In this document: piece after piece, positions 18,334-28,532 of the stretch
Layout of the letters: the number at the start of each line of letters is the position of its first letter
How positions within the stretch are numbered: position 1 is the first letter of the stretch
Source of the DNA: Candidatus Undinarchaeales archaeon
GTDB taxonomy: Archaea; SpSt-1190; JASMDC01
Direction: 5' to 3'
Assembly: GCA_030753015.1 (NCBI GenBank)
Contig: JASMDC010000006.1
Coordinates: 80,563-144,562 of the forward strand
Length of the DNA: 64,000 nt
The notes under the pieces: generated by a model
The model's database searches: none
Told to the model about the DNA's origin: nothing
The model's input: the letters and a program-made list of their open reading frames with translations, nothing else
Program-made: the position numbers and the translations under genes

Positions 18334-19617
18334 ATGGCACACAAGAATGACCTGTTCACGAATGTCATCGAACAGATTGACAAGGCAAACAGAATCCTGA
18401 AACTGGAAGCCGGTATCGTAGAGATCCTCAAACAGCCCCAGCGAGAGCTCATCGTATCCCTCCCGATCAAGATGGACGATGGCCGTGTACGGGTGTTCGA
18501 GGGATTCCGTGTCCAGCATAACTACGCTCGTGGTCCCACAAAAGGTGGAATCCGTTACCACTCCGAGTTGAGCCTGGACGATGTCCGAGCGCTGGCCGCC
18601 TGGATGACATGGAAGTGCGCCGTGGTCAACATCCCCTACGGTGGCGCCATGGGCGGGGTGATCTGCGATCCTAGTACCATGACATCTAGGGAGCTCGAGC
18701 GCCTCACGCGGCGGTACGCCTATATGATCCTTCCCCTCATCGGTCCAGAGAAGGACATCCCCGCTCCCGACGTATCGACGAACGCTCAGACCATGGCATG
18801 GTTCATGGACACGTTCTCCATGTTCCAGGGCTACTCCGTACCGGGAGTCGTGACTGGCAAACCGGTTTCTTTGGGCGGCTCGAAGGGGCGAACCGAGTCC
18901 ACGGGCAACGGACTGATGTTCGTCGCCCGAGAGGCACTCAAGCATAAGGGGATATCCATGGATAGCGCATCCTGTGCCGTCCAGGGATTCGGGAACGTGG
19001 GCAGCCACGCCGCTCTGTTCATGCACCAGAAGGGATCGAAGGTAGTGGCAATCTCCGACCTGTCGGGCGGTATCTTCAATCCCGATGGCATCGACCTACC
19101 TGCAGCCTTCGACTACGTTAAGACTGGCAAGAGTGGTCTCATCAAAGGCTTCGAGAAGCTCCAGAATGGATGCACTTTTGTGAAAGGAGCGGCCGCTGCG
19201 ACCAAGCAGCTCCTTGAATTGCCTGTGGACGTACTCATCCCCGCGGCTTTGGAACACCAAATCACTGGTGAGAATGCGGACCGTATCAAGGCCAAGGTCA
19301 TCGTAGAGGGTGCCGATGGCCCGACCACTTCCGAGGCGGATGAGATCCTGTTCAAGAAGGGCGTGTTCGTGGTGCCCGATATACTAGCCAACGCTGGCGG
19401 GGTGACAGTGTCGTATTTCGAGTGGGTGCAAGACCTTCAGGCCCACTTCTGGAGCGAGCATGAGGTCAGGGTGAAGCTGCGAGATGTCATGGTTGCGGCC
19501 TTTGAGAACGTCCTTGAACTCTCGAAGAAGCATGATGTCGATATGCGCACCGCAGCCTCCTGTATCGCCCTCAAACGTGTCGCTGACGCCATCACCATGC
19601 GCGGTATATTCCCTTGA
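18334..19617 (+). CDS. Glutamate dehydrogenase homologue with substituted catalytic lysine
   Basis: Glu/Leu/Phe/Val dehydrogenase family, archaeal/clostridial NAD-type subfamily, 427 residues (normal length). The substrate lysines Lys70 (PTKGGIRYH) and Lys94 (MTWKCAVVN), the catalytic Asp146 (IPAPDVST) and the C-terminal NAGGVTVSYFEW are present. The catalytic lysine in the PYGGxKGG motif is Met106, however (PYGGAMGGV; codon ATG at 18649-18651). This single change is expected to abolish or strongly alter deamination, so the protein may be regulatory, form mixed hexamers or have another activity. The ATG at 18334 is used; a TTG 27 nt upstream is less likely. A second, intact GDH of another subfamily follows. 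Confidence 0.9.
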   Translation: MAHKNDLFTNVIEQIDKANRILKLEAGIVEILKQPQRELIVSLPIKMDDGRVRVFEGFRVQHNYARGPTKGGIRYHSELSLDDVRALAAWMTWKCAVVNIPYGGAMGGVICDPSTMTSRELERLTRRYAYMILPLIGPEKDIPAPDVSTNAQTMAWFMDTFSMFQGYSVPGVVTGKPVSLGGSKGRTESTGNGLMFVAREALKHKGISMDSASCAVQGFGNVGSHAALFMHQKGSKVVAISDLSGGIFNPDGIDLPAAFDYVKTGKSGLIKGFEKLQNGCTFVKGAAAATKQLLELPVDVLIPAALEHQITGENADRIKAKVIVEGADGPTTSEADEILFKKGVFVVPDILANAGGVTVSYFEWVQDLQAHFWSEHEVRVKLRDVMVAAFENVLELSKKHDVDMRTAASCIALKRVADAITMRGIFP

Positions 19618-19743
19618 AAAACCCTCCGTGTCAGCATACTCCGCCTTCACGAAGATTTGTGTGCAATCGGGCATCCCCTACGGAGGAACTGATTCCCCAG
19701 CAGAGGTTCTCCTGCAAAGAGGATACTCCTTTCGACTCTTGAA

Positions 19744-19771
19744 TCCCTCCTCGCCGCTTAAGCGGGAGGGA
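19744..19771. terminator. Hairpin downstream of the first glutamate dehydrogenase gene
   Basis: TCCCTCC/GGAGGGA plus CGC/GCG stems with one bulged T and a 7-nt loop, 127 nt past the stop codon. It is not followed by a clean T tract, so termination is only a possibility. Confidence 0.4.
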
Positions 19772-19883
19772 CGAAAAGTTATTGTTAAACAAATAGGGAT
19801 TATATTTAGTAAATCACTCGCGACGGGCAGACGGGTATGCGATAGCATGACGCGGGTTATGTCGTGACATACCTTCGGGAAGG

Positions 19884-19893
19884 TTTATATATT
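19884..19893 (+). promoter_or_regulatory. TATA-box promoter of gdhA
   Basis: TTATATATTA preceded by GGAAGG; predicted start near 19914. This leaves a 76-nt leader ending in GGTGAT 5 nt before the ATG. Confidence 0.65.
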
Positions 19894-19980
19894 AACTCTT
19901 AATAAGCACGCGCGGTCATGGGTCGTCATTCGTGGCCGGAGAATGGAATAGCAGACGTAGAGGGTATATGTTAAATATAG

Positions 19981-21318
<1,338 letters not shown>

Positions 21319-21333
21319 ACCAGCCCTGAGGTT

Positions 21334-21359
21334 GGGGGGTCGGCGCGGACCGGCCCCCC
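21334..21359 (+). terminator. Strong hairpin terminator after gdhA
   Basis: A 10-bp G+C-rich stem (GGGGGGTCGG with CCGGCCCCCC, one G-T pair) and a 6-nt loop, 16 nt after the stop and followed by TTCTTCCTCTTC. Confidence 0.75.
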
Positions 21360-21410
21360 TTCTTCCTCTTCGCACCGTGACGCAGGTGGGGGAAGAGCCC
21401 GCTCCATGAG

Positions 21411-21427
21411 AGGATATCCTTTTACAT
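21411..21427 (+). promoter_or_regulatory. Promoter and palindrome of the NuoEFG/Nfn-like operon
   Basis: A perfect palindrome AGGATATCCT (21411-21420) abuts a TATA-like TTTTACAT (21420-21427). The predicted start near 21450 leaves a 16-nt leader containing GGAGGG before the ATG at 21466. The palindrome sits where TFB or a regulator would bind. Confidence 0.5.
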
Positions 21428-21465
21428 ACGATGCCACGATTACGTCACGTGAGGAGGGATAACTG

Positions 21466-21951
21466 ATGAATCCCGATGAAACCGATATTGTCAAACAAGT
21501 CGAAAAGATCGTCGAGGAGCACGGCCCATACACGAAGTCCCTCATACCCATCCTGCAGGACATACAGGAGGAATACGGGTACGTGCCCGGCGTGGCGATC
21601 GCGACCATCGCCGGGCGGCTCGGCATCTCCGGGGACGTGATCTACGGTGTGACCACGTTCTACTCTCAGTTCAGGTTCAACAGCCCCGGCAGGCACCATA
21701 TCAAGGCATGCCTGGGCACTGCCTGCCACGTGCGGCGGGGATCCATGCTCCTTGAGGCAATCGAGCGTCGCCTGGGGATATCCCACGGTGAGACAACGCC
21801 GGACGGCCTCTTCAGCCTTGAGAAGGTGGCGTGCCTGGGGTGCTGCGCCCTGGCCCCGGTGATCGTGGTCGACGATCAGGTGTTCGGTACCTGCACTCCC
21901 GCGAAGGTTGATGGCATCCTGTCCCGCTACGAGGGCGAGGAGAGTGCGTGA
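21466..21951 (+). CDS. NuoE/HydC-like [2Fe-2S] thioredoxin-fold subunit
   Basis: Homologue of the 24-kDa NuoE / HydC / HndA subunit (161 residues). The helical N-terminus (residues 1-75, SLIPILQDIQEEYGYVP) is followed by the thioredoxin-like domain with four [2Fe-2S] ligands in ACLGTACH and KVACLGCCALAP. It passes electrons to or from the flavin subunit encoded next. GGAGGG lies 8 nt before the ATG, and the next gene starts 1 nt after the stop. It opens a five-gene operon with NuoF-, NuoG-, NfnA- and NfnB-like genes. Confidence 0.92.
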   Translation: MNPDETDIVKQVEKIVEEHGPYTKSLIPILQDIQEEYGYVPGVAIATIAGRLGISGDVIYGVTTFYSQFRFNSPGRHHIKACLGTACHVRRGSMLLEAIERRLGISHGETTPDGLFSLEKVACLGCCALAPVIVVDDQVFGTCTPAKVDGILSRYEGEESA

Positions 21952-21952
21952 C

Positions 21953-23869
21953 ATGGGCTTCGATGCCGTCCGAAAGAGGGCGAAGGCCTCGTGGGACGGG
22001 CTCGTCAGCAGCTCCATTCCCGTGATATACTTCGGCGCGGCCTCCTGCGGGAGGGCGGCAGGAGTGATGGCCGTCAAGGAGGCCGCGGTCAGGTATCTTG
22101 ACCGTACGGACACCGATGCCAGGCTCGTCGACGTGGGCTGCATCGGCCCCTGCTGCTACGAGCCGCTTGTGTACGTCCAGAAGCCGGGGAGGCCGCCCAT
22201 CTGCTACTCCAACATGGACCCTGATGGGATAGAGACTCTCCTGGAGGGCTACCTTGCGAGTGACGATCCGATGGGGGATATGGCACTGGGCGTGCTGGGG
22301 GACGAGGCCGTGGACGGCATCCCGCCGCTCTTTGAACACCCCATGCTGGCACCCCAGGTGCGGCTCGTGCTGCGCAACTGCGGTATCATAGATCCCACCG
22401 AGATCGACCACAGTATCGCCCATGGTGGGTACGAGGGAATACGAAAGGCCCTGTCCATGACGCCCGAGGAGGTCATCGAGGAAGTGAAGGCCTCCGGGCT
22501 CCGCGGGAGGGGCGGCGCAGGATTCTCCACGGGTACCAAGTGGGCGTTCTGCAGGGACGCCGAGGGTGAGCCTAAGTACTTGATATGCAACGCGGACGAG
22601 GGCGATCCGGGGGCGTTCATGAACCGCTCGCTACTGGAGGGCGACCCCCACACCGTGCTGGAGGGGATGCTCATCGCAGGCTATGCAATCGGGTGCCGTC
22701 ACGGTTACGTCTACATCAGGGCTGAGTACCCCCTCGCAATCGAGCGCCTGATCCACGCCATCGAGCAGATGAGGGCGCACGGCCTGCTCGGCGAGAACAT
22801 CATGGGCTCGGACTTCTGCTTCGACATCGAGATCAAGAAGGGGGCCGGCGCGTTTGTGTGCGGCGAGGAGACCGCGCTCATGGCTTCCATCGAGGGGAAG
22901 AGGGGCATGCCTAGGACAAGACCCCCGTTCCCGGCGACCTCGGGTGTGTGGGGTAAGCCCACGAACATCAACAACGTGGAGACCCTCGGGAGCCTCGCGA
23001 ACATCATCCGGATGGGAGCAGAGGAGTACGCAATGCAGGGATCCGACACGGCCAGGGGGACGAAGACCTTCTCCCTGGTGGGCAAGGTGAAGAGGACGGG
23101 GCTGATCGAGGTCCCCCTCGGCACCCCGGTGAAGGAGATCCTCTTCGGGATCGGTGGTGGCATCGAAAACGACCGGCAGTTCAAGGCGGTGCAGACCGGT
23201 GGGCCCTCTGGGGGCTGCATCCCGCGGTCGAAGCTGGATCTCCCCGTAGACTACGAGTCCCTCCAGGAGGCAGGCGCCATCATGGGCTCGGGTGGGATGA
23301 TCGTCATGGACGATGAGACCTGCATGGTGGACGTGGCCCATTACTTCCTATCCTTCACCCAAGCCGAGTCCTGCGGCAAGTGCGCACCGTGCCGCATCGG
23401 CACGAAGCGGATGCTGGACATCCTGGGAAAGATCAAGGACGGGAACGGAGAGATGGGGGACCTTGATGAGCTCGAATCCCTCTCCTGGACCATCCAGAAC
23501 GGCTCCCTCTGCGCGCTGGGGCAGACCGCCCCCAATCCCGTCCTGACCACCCTGCGCTATTTCAGGGACGAGTTCGAGGAGCACATACGCGAGGGGCGCT
23601 GCCGTGCCCGCGTGTGTAAGCCGCTCATCCGCTACGAGATAGTGGAAGAGCGCTGCATCGGGTGCGGGGCCTGCCAGAAGCGGTGCCCTGTAGATGCTAT
23701 CTTGGAGACCAGCCGACCGGTCACGAAGGGCAAGGGCAAGACAAGGGCCATCGATCCCAAGCTCTGCGTCCGCTGCGGCATCTGCCTTTCCGTGTGCCCG
23801 CCGAGCGCGGACGCCGTCGAGAAGTTCTCGCCCGCCACCGCAGAGGTGGCCGGGGGTGGCGGCCGATGA
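21953..23869 (+). CDS. NuoF/HydB-like NAD(P)H- and FMN-binding subunit
   Basis: Flavin subunit of 638 residues. Order: an N-terminal thioredoxin-like [2Fe-2S] domain (about 15-100, CGRAAG and GCIGPCCYE); the NuoF core with the FMN/NAD loop GRGGAGFSTGTKW near residue 184 and NADEGDPGAF; the [4Fe-4S] motif ESCGKCAPCRIGTKRM near 470; and a C-terminal two-cluster ferredoxin domain (CIGCGACQKRCPVDA, CVRCGICLSVCPP). This architecture is that of HydB/HndC in bifurcating hydrogenases rather than plain complex I. The ATG at 21953 follows GAGGAGAG and the previous stop; the frame is open upstream, but that part lies inside the previous gene. The 3' end overlaps the next gene by 4 nt. Confidence 0.94.
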   Translation: MGFDAVRKRAKASWDGLVSSSIPVIYFGAASCGRAAGVMAVKEAAVRYLDRTDTDARLVDVGCIGPCCYEPLVYVQKPGRPPICYSNMDPDGIETLLEGYLASDDPMGDMALGVLGDEAVDGIPPLFEHPMLAPQVRLVLRNCGIIDPTEIDHSIAHGGYEGIRKALSMTPEEVIEEVKASGLRGRGGAGFSTGTKWAFCRDAEGEPKYLICNADEGDPGAFMNRSLLEGDPHTVLEGMLIAGYAIGCRHGYVYIRAEYPLAIERLIHAIEQMRAHGLLGENIMGSDFCFDIEIKKGAGAFVCGEETALMASIEGKRGMPRTRPPFPATSGVWGKPTNINNVETLGSLANIIRMGAEEYAMQGSDTARGTKTFSLVGKVKRTGLIEVPLGTPVKEILFGIGGGIENDRQFKAVQTGGPSGGCIPRSKLDLPVDYESLQEAGAIMGSGGMIVMDDETCMVDVAHYFLSFTQAESCGKCAPCRIGTKRMLDILGKIKDGNGEMGDLDELESLSWTIQNGSLCALGQTAPNPVLTTLRYFRDEFEEHIREGRCRARVCKPLIRYEIVEERCIGCGACQKRCPVDAILETSRPVTKGKGKTRAIDPKLCVRCGICLSVCPPSADAVEKFSPATAEVAGGGGR

Positions 23870-26163
23870 GGATCACCATCGACGGAGCGGAGGTGCCCTT
23901 TACGGAGGGCCAGACCATCCTCGAGGCAGCCCGCGATGGCGGCATCTACATCCCTACTTTGTGCGCCCACGAGGGGCTCCCGCCCCTCGGTGCGTGCCGC
24001 CTCTGCGTGGTGAAGGTGGAGGGCATGCGGGGGTTCCCGCCCGCGTGCAGTATCCCTGCCGCAGACGGGATGGTAGTTCATAGTGAAGCTGAGGAGGTCA
24101 TGCGGCTCCGCCGGAACGTCCTGGCGCTCATCCTGATCGAGCACCCCCACGCCTGCCTCGTGTGCGGCGAACGCGAGGAGTGCGAGAAGCTTCGGGGCGA
24201 TCCGGAGAAGGCGGGGAGAGTCACTGGTTGCTCAACCTGCCCCAAGCGGCCAACCTGTGAGATACTCGAGGTCGCCGATTACCTGGGGATGGCCGACACC
24301 GGCATCCCCATGGTGTACAAGGGACTACCGGTGGAGCGTGACGACCCGTTCCTCGACAGGGACTACAACCTGTGCATCCTGTGCGGCCGGTGCGTTCGCA
24401 TGTGCCAGGATGTGCAGGGCGTGGGCGCCATCGCCTTCACCCACCGCGGGAATTCAACGAAGGTCGGAACCTTGTTCGGGCGTCCCCACCTCCTCGGGCC
24501 CTGCCGCTTCTGCGGCGCCTGCATCGACGTATGTCCCACCGGCGCCCTGTCGGCACGGGGGAGCAAATGGCACGGCGAACCCGACGCGACCACCGCGTCG
24601 ACCTGCGCCTTCTGCTCCCTTGGATGCCCAGTGGTGCTCGAGGTGAAGTGGGACAGGGTTATGGCGGCCGTACCTGGCAAGCAACGGGGCAGCGGACACG
24701 CGTGCGCATGCGTCTACGGCAGGTTCTGCATCCCCGCTGTGGTCAACGCCTCCAACCGGCTGCGCTACCCACGGATCAGAAAGGACGGCACACTCGCACC
24801 AGTATCCTGGGACGAGGCGTTCCACTACGTCGCGGATGCTTTTGAGGGCGTCTCACCAGCGGAGACGGGCTTCCTGATATCCCCTCATGTCACGAGCGAA
24901 TCCGCCTGGCTGATCCGGAGGCTCGCCCGGGATGTGGTGGGCACCAGCAACATCGATGTACTGTCTTCCTTCGGACGGGCCGTGATGCGCTTTGCTGCCG
25001 ACGTTGGCGATGGAGCATCGGCCTGGGCTGGCCTGGACGACGTGGAACGCGCCGACTGGCTGCTCCTTGTGAAGGATGACGTTGTCTACAGTCATCCGGC
25101 CCTTGCAGCAGCGGTCAACTGCGCCCGCGAGCGTGGTGCCACGGTCATACTCGTGGACGACGGTGAGAACGACCTGGCGACGTCGGCGGACCTTAAGGTG
25201 CTCATCGAGCCTGGCTCGTTGAGGGCCGTGCTCGCAGCCGTTGCGAAGGGGCTCCTCGTGGAGCATGGGGACGCTGTGATCGAGGGCATCGAGGCCCTCA
25301 GCACATCCCTGGAAGGATCTACCCACGAGGGGGCCGCGAAGCTTGCCGGCATATCCGTGGAATGCCTGGGTGACATTACCAAGACCCTGCACTCATCTCG
25401 AACGGGCGTCATCGTCGTCGGTCCGCGCATCCTGGACGACCCGGAGCCGGACCAGGTGCTCGCCGCTATCCGCGACCTGCTGGTGCTTCGCGGTGTTGAG
25501 CGGGGCTTCATGCCGCTGGTGGAAGAGGGCAACCTCAGGGGAGCGTACGAGGCTGGCGGCTTCCTGGACACGAGTGAGGGAGACAAGGACGTGATGGACG
25601 CACTGCGCCGCGGCGATGTGAAGGTCCTCGTCGCCGGCGAGGGCTCGATCCCTCCCGACGACATCCCCGAGGGGACGTTCCTTGTGATATCGGAGCCACA
25701 TCCCTCTGTGCTGGACGACCGGGCCGATGTTATCTTCCCCTCGGCCGTCTTCACCGAGGAGGACGGGCACTTCACCTCGCTCGACGGCCGAGAACGGAAG
25801 CTTGCAAAGGCTGCAGATCCACCTGGCATGGCCATGCCCGATTGGATGATCACCGCGGGGCTGGCGCGGGTCATGGGAGCCTGCGGATTCGAGCATGGCT
25901 CCAGTGAGGAGGTCCACCGGGAGATGGCGAAGGCCATCTCCCTGTTCCCGGGGAAGGAACGACCTTCCTTCCCATCCCGTAGGGAGCTGCTCCCCATCGC
26001 GGATACGTGCTCGCTCCATCTGGGCGAGCACGCGAGGGCGACGATGCGCTACCGGGGCACGGCCCTGCACGAGCTCGTGGGGGACCTGCGCATCTACCTC
26101 GAGGCCAGGGGGCGTATCCCAATGAAGGACTCAGAGGGATCCGAGAAGGAGGGAACACGATGA
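23866..26163 (+). CDS. NuoG/HydA-like multi-iron-sulfur subunit without hydrogenase H-cluster
   Basis: Electron-wire subunit of 765 residues. The N-terminus has a [2Fe-2S] domain (Cys33, 44, 47, 61), a His93-x3-Cys97-x2-Cys100-x5-Cys106 [4Fe-4S] site, an extra cysteine set (122, 125, 131), and two [4Fe-4S] ferredoxin motifs (170-180 and 213-223). A molybdopterin-oxidoreductase-like domain follows with CAFCSLGC (Cys247, 250, 254) and Cys280 or Cys282. There is no Sec/Cys molybdenum ligand, the domain is shorter than in formate dehydrogenase, and there is no H-cluster. It therefore looks like NuoG or a decatalysed FdhA-type scaffold. The start overlaps the previous stop (ATGA), and the same overlap joins it to the next gene. 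Confidence 0.9.
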   Translation: MRITIDGAEVPFTEGQTILEAARDGGIYIPTLCAHEGLPPLGACRLCVVKVEGMRGFPPACSIPAADGMVVHSEAEEVMRLRRNVLALILIEHPHACLVCGEREECEKLRGDPEKAGRVTGCSTCPKRPTCEILEVADYLGMADTGIPMVYKGLPVERDDPFLDRDYNLCILCGRCVRMCQDVQGVGAIAFTHRGNSTKVGTLFGRPHLLGPCRFCGACIDVCPTGALSARGSKWHGEPDATTASTCAFCSLGCPVVLEVKWDRVMAAVPGKQRGSGHACACVYGRFCIPAVVNASNRLRYPRIRKDGTLAPVSWDEAFHYVADAFEGVSPAETGFLISPHVTSESAWLIRRLARDVVGTSNIDVLSSFGRAVMRFAADVGDGASAWAGLDDVERADWLLLVKDDVVYSHPALAAAVNCARERGATVILVDDGENDLATSADLKVLIEPGSLRAVLAAVAKGLLVEHGDAVIEGIEALSTSLEGSTHEGAAKLAGISVECLGDITKTLHSSRTGVIVVGPRILDDPEPDQVLAAIRDLLVLRGVERGFMPLVEEGNLRGAYEAGGFLDTSEGDKDVMDALRRGDVKVLVAGEGSIPPDDIPEGTFLVISEPHPSVLDDRADVIFPSAVFTEEDGHFTSLDGRERKLAKAADPPGMAMPDWMITAGLARVMGACGFEHGSSEEVHREMAKAISLFPGKERPSFPSRRELLPIADTCSLHLGEHARATMRYRGTALHELVGDLRIYLEARGRIPMKDSEGSEKEGTR

Positions 26164-27020
26164 GCTACCGTATAGTCCACAAGGAGGAAGTGGTTCCCAA
26201 TGTCCACAAGCTGGTGATTGAGGACCCGCGCATCGCCCGGACCGCACAGCCCGGACAGTTCGTGTTGCTCATGCCCACCGAGGAGGGTGAACGCACACCC
26301 ATCACCCTCTCCGACTGGGACGTGGAAAGGGGCACTATAACGCTCTACGTGCTGGAATTTGGCATCACATCCATGAAGCTTGCGAATATGACGGAGGGCG
26401 ACACCGTGTTCAGCCTCGCCGGCCCACTCGGCCTACCAACACGGGTGGAGCAATTCGGCACGGTGCTCCTGGGGGGCGGGTGCTACGGCATCGGCGGCAT
26501 ACTCCCTGTCGCCAGGGCCATGAAGGAGGCCGGGAACCACGTAGTGGTGATAATAGAGGCCCGTAGCAACTTCCTGCTCTATAACAAGGAGGAGCTAGGC
26601 TCCGTTGCGGACGAGCTCCATGTCACGACAACGGACGGTTCCGAGGGGACGAAGGGTCACAACTGGGACCTGATAGGAGAGCTCCTCGACGAGGGCCGGA
26701 CCTTCGACCGGGCCTACTTCGTGGGCTGCACCCGCATGCTGATGAGATGCGCTGAGGCAACCCGGCCAGCCGGGATCCCCACCGGTGTAGCGCTCAATGC
26801 CATCATGGTGGACGGTACCGGGATGTGCGGCTGCTGTCGGGTCACCGTGGGCGGGAAGACGAGGTTCGTGTGTGTGGACGGTCCTGAAATGGATGGACAC
26901 GAGGTGGATTGGGAGGAGCTGTTCAACCGCAAGTGCTCCTACCGGGGAGACGAGGCGCGCGCCTACCAGACCCACACGTGTCGAGTGACCGGTGCTCGTG
27001 TGAAGGGGAGTGATTCTTGA
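26160..27020 (+). CDS. nfnA: NfnA-like FAD/NAD(P)-binding [2Fe-2S] subunit
   Basis: Ferredoxin-NADP reductase-like protein (286 residues) of the NfnA / SudB / PyrK group. The FAD-binding beta barrel comes first (PGQFVLLMPTEEGERTPITL), then the nucleotide-binding domain (GGGCYGIGGILPVARAM). A C-terminal [2Fe-2S] site follows with VDGTGMCGCCRVTVGG and RFVCVDGPEMDGHEVDW. It overlaps the preceding NuoG-like gene by 4 nt and the following NfnB-like gene by 1 nt. In NfnAB the small subunit binds NAD(H), and the pair couples ferredoxin and NADH to NADP. Here it may act with the three preceding subunits. Confidence 0.88.
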   Translation: MSYRIVHKEEVVPNVHKLVIEDPRIARTAQPGQFVLLMPTEEGERTPITLSDWDVERGTITLYVLEFGITSMKLANMTEGDTVFSLAGPLGLPTRVEQFGTVLLGGGCYGIGGILPVARAMKEAGNHVVVIIEARSNFLLYNKEELGSVADELHVTTTDGSEGTKGHNWDLIGELLDEGRTFDRAYFVGCTRMLMRCAEATRPAGIPTGVALNAIMVDGTGMCGCCRVTVGGKTRFVCVDGPEMDGHEVDWEELFNRKCSYRGDEARAYQTHTCRVTGARVKGSDS

Positions 27021-28450
27021 TGGTGAAGCCGGGAGAGAGGGACCGTGTGAAGATGCCGGAGCAACTGCCCGAGGTGCGTGCCCGTAACTTCGAGGAGGTG
27101 CCCTTGGGCCTCACCGCAGAGCTGGCCGTCGCGGAGGCGGAGCGTTGCCTCAACTGCAAGAAACCGTTCTGCGTGGATGGATGCCCGGTGAGCGTCAAGA
27201 TCCCCGAGTTCATCTCCCTGATAAGTGAGGGCAGGTTCGCCGAGGCCGCACGGAAGGTGAAGGAGACCAACGCGCTCCCCGCTGTGTGCGGACGGGTGTG
27301 CCCCCAGGAGGTCCAGTGCGAAGCAAGGTGCGTGCTCGGCAAGAAGTACGAGCCCGTGGCCATCGGCTACTTGGAGCGCTTTGTCGCCGACCACGAGCGC
27401 GAGAATGATCTGATCGAACTGGCGGAGCGCGCCCCCTCCACTGGGAAGAAGGTAGCGGTCATCGGCGCAGGCCCCTCCGGGCTCACTGTGGCAGGGGATC
27501 TCATCAAGCTCGGGCACGACGTGGTGATATTCGAGGCGCTCCACAAGCCCGGCGGCGTCCTCACCTACGGCATCCCCGAGTTCCGCCTCCCCATGCGCGT
27601 CATCGAGGCCGAGGTCGCCAACCTGCTGGAGCAGGGCGTGAGTCTGGAGATGGACTCGGTCATCGGCAAGGTGCGGACCGTGCGCGAGCTGATGGAGGAG
27701 GATGGATTCGACACCGTGTTCATTGGTGTGGGCGCAGGCCTGCCGCGCTTCATGGGCGTGCCCGGTGAGAACCTCAACGGTATCTACTCGTCCAATGAGT
27801 ACCTCACGCGCTCGAACCTCATGAACGCCTTCCGCTTCCCCGAGTACGACACACCCGTGGAGCGGGCGAGGAAGGCAGTGGTCATCGGCGGCGGCAATGT
27901 TGCCATGGACTCGGTGCGCACGGCACTACGCCTGGGAGCAAAGGATGCCATCATCGCCTATCGCCGCGCCCGGGAGCAGCTGCCGGCCCGGACGGAGGAG
28001 ATCCACCACGCCGAGCAGGAGGGCGTGCGGTTCCACTTCCTGACGGCCCCCATCCGCTTCATCGGCGATGACCGCGGATTCGTGAAGGCAATGGAGTGCA
28101 TCTGCATGGAGCTGGGCGAGCCCGACGCCAGCGGCAGGAGACGGCCGGTTCCTATAGAGGGCTCCAACTTCATCATGGAGGCGGACCTTGTGGTAATCGC
28201 CGTCGGTACGAACTCCAATCCTCTGCTCACCTCCACCATGCCGGAGCTGGAGCTGAACAAATGGGGCAACATAGTCACCAACGAGGACGGCGCCACCAAC
28301 ATCGAAGGTGTGTACGCCGGTGGCGACATCGTCACGGGCAGCGCCACGGTGATCGAGGCCATGGGTGCGGGGCGCCGCGCCGCGAGGGCGATGCACGAGT
28401 ACATGACTGAAGGACGGTGGAAGGTGGAGAGGAAAGAGAGCGAGAAATGA
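27020..28450 (+). CDS. nfnB: NfnB-like (glutamate synthase small chain-type) flavoprotein
   Basis: Flavoprotein of 476 residues, homologous to NfnB and to GltD. The N-terminal helical domain carries two [4Fe-4S] clusters (CLNCKKPFCVDGCP; CGRVCPQEVQCEARC). The FAD-binding Rossmann motif GAGPSGLTVAGDL is near residue 150. The NADPH-binding domain shows VIGGGNVAMDSVRTALRLG and YRRAREQLPA. No glutamate synthase large chain is present, which favours the bifurcating transhydrogenase role over glutamate synthesis. The ATG at 27020 shares its first base with the previous stop; GGGGAGTG lies 8 nt upstream. It is the last gene of the five-gene operon. Confidence 0.9.
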   Translation: MVKPGERDRVKMPEQLPEVRARNFEEVPLGLTAELAVAEAERCLNCKKPFCVDGCPVSVKIPEFISLISEGRFAEAARKVKETNALPAVCGRVCPQEVQCEARCVLGKKYEPVAIGYLERFVADHERENDLIELAERAPSTGKKVAVIGAGPSGLTVAGDLIKLGHDVVIFEALHKPGGVLTYGIPEFRLPMRVIEAEVANLLEQGVSLEMDSVIGKVRTVRELMEEDGFDTVFIGVGAGLPRFMGVPGENLNGIYSSNEYLTRSNLMNAFRFPEYDTPVERARKAVVIGGGNVAMDSVRTALRLGAKDAIIAYRRAREQLPARTEEIHHAEQEGVRFHFLTAPIRFIGDDRGFVKAMECICMELGEPDASGRRRPVPIEGSNFIMEADLVVIAVGTNSNPLLTSTMPELELNKWGNIVTNEDGATNIEGVYAGGDIVTGSATVIEAMGAGRRAARAMHEYMTEGRWKVERKESEK

Positions 28451-28497
28451 GGGTATGCTCCCCCCTCACCGACACCCTCGGAAATTGACGGTCGAAA

Positions 28498-28508
28498 ACA
28501 TATAAAGG
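28498..28508 (+). promoter_or_regulatory. TATA-box promoter of the PEP-synthase-like gene
   Basis: ACATATAAAGG centred 30 nt upstream of the ATG at 28533 predicts a leader of about 4 nt. A GAGGGT/ACCCTC inverted repeat (about 28449-28479) just upstream may end the preceding operon. Confidence 0.65.
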
Positions 28509-28532
28509 CAGTATCTCTAAGAGAGTCCACGG

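Noticed and set aside
23866-26163. NuoG-like protein as an iron-only hydrogenase or a formate dehydrogenase
   Set aside because: No H-cluster motifs are present, and no selenocysteine or cysteine molybdenum ligand follows the [4Fe-4S] site; the catalytic domain is also shorter than in formate dehydrogenase.
26160-28450. NfnAB-like pair as assimilatory glutamate synthase
   Set aside because: No large glutamate synthase subunit is encoded, the N-terminal reductase partner is of NfnA/SudB type, and the operon context is redox.
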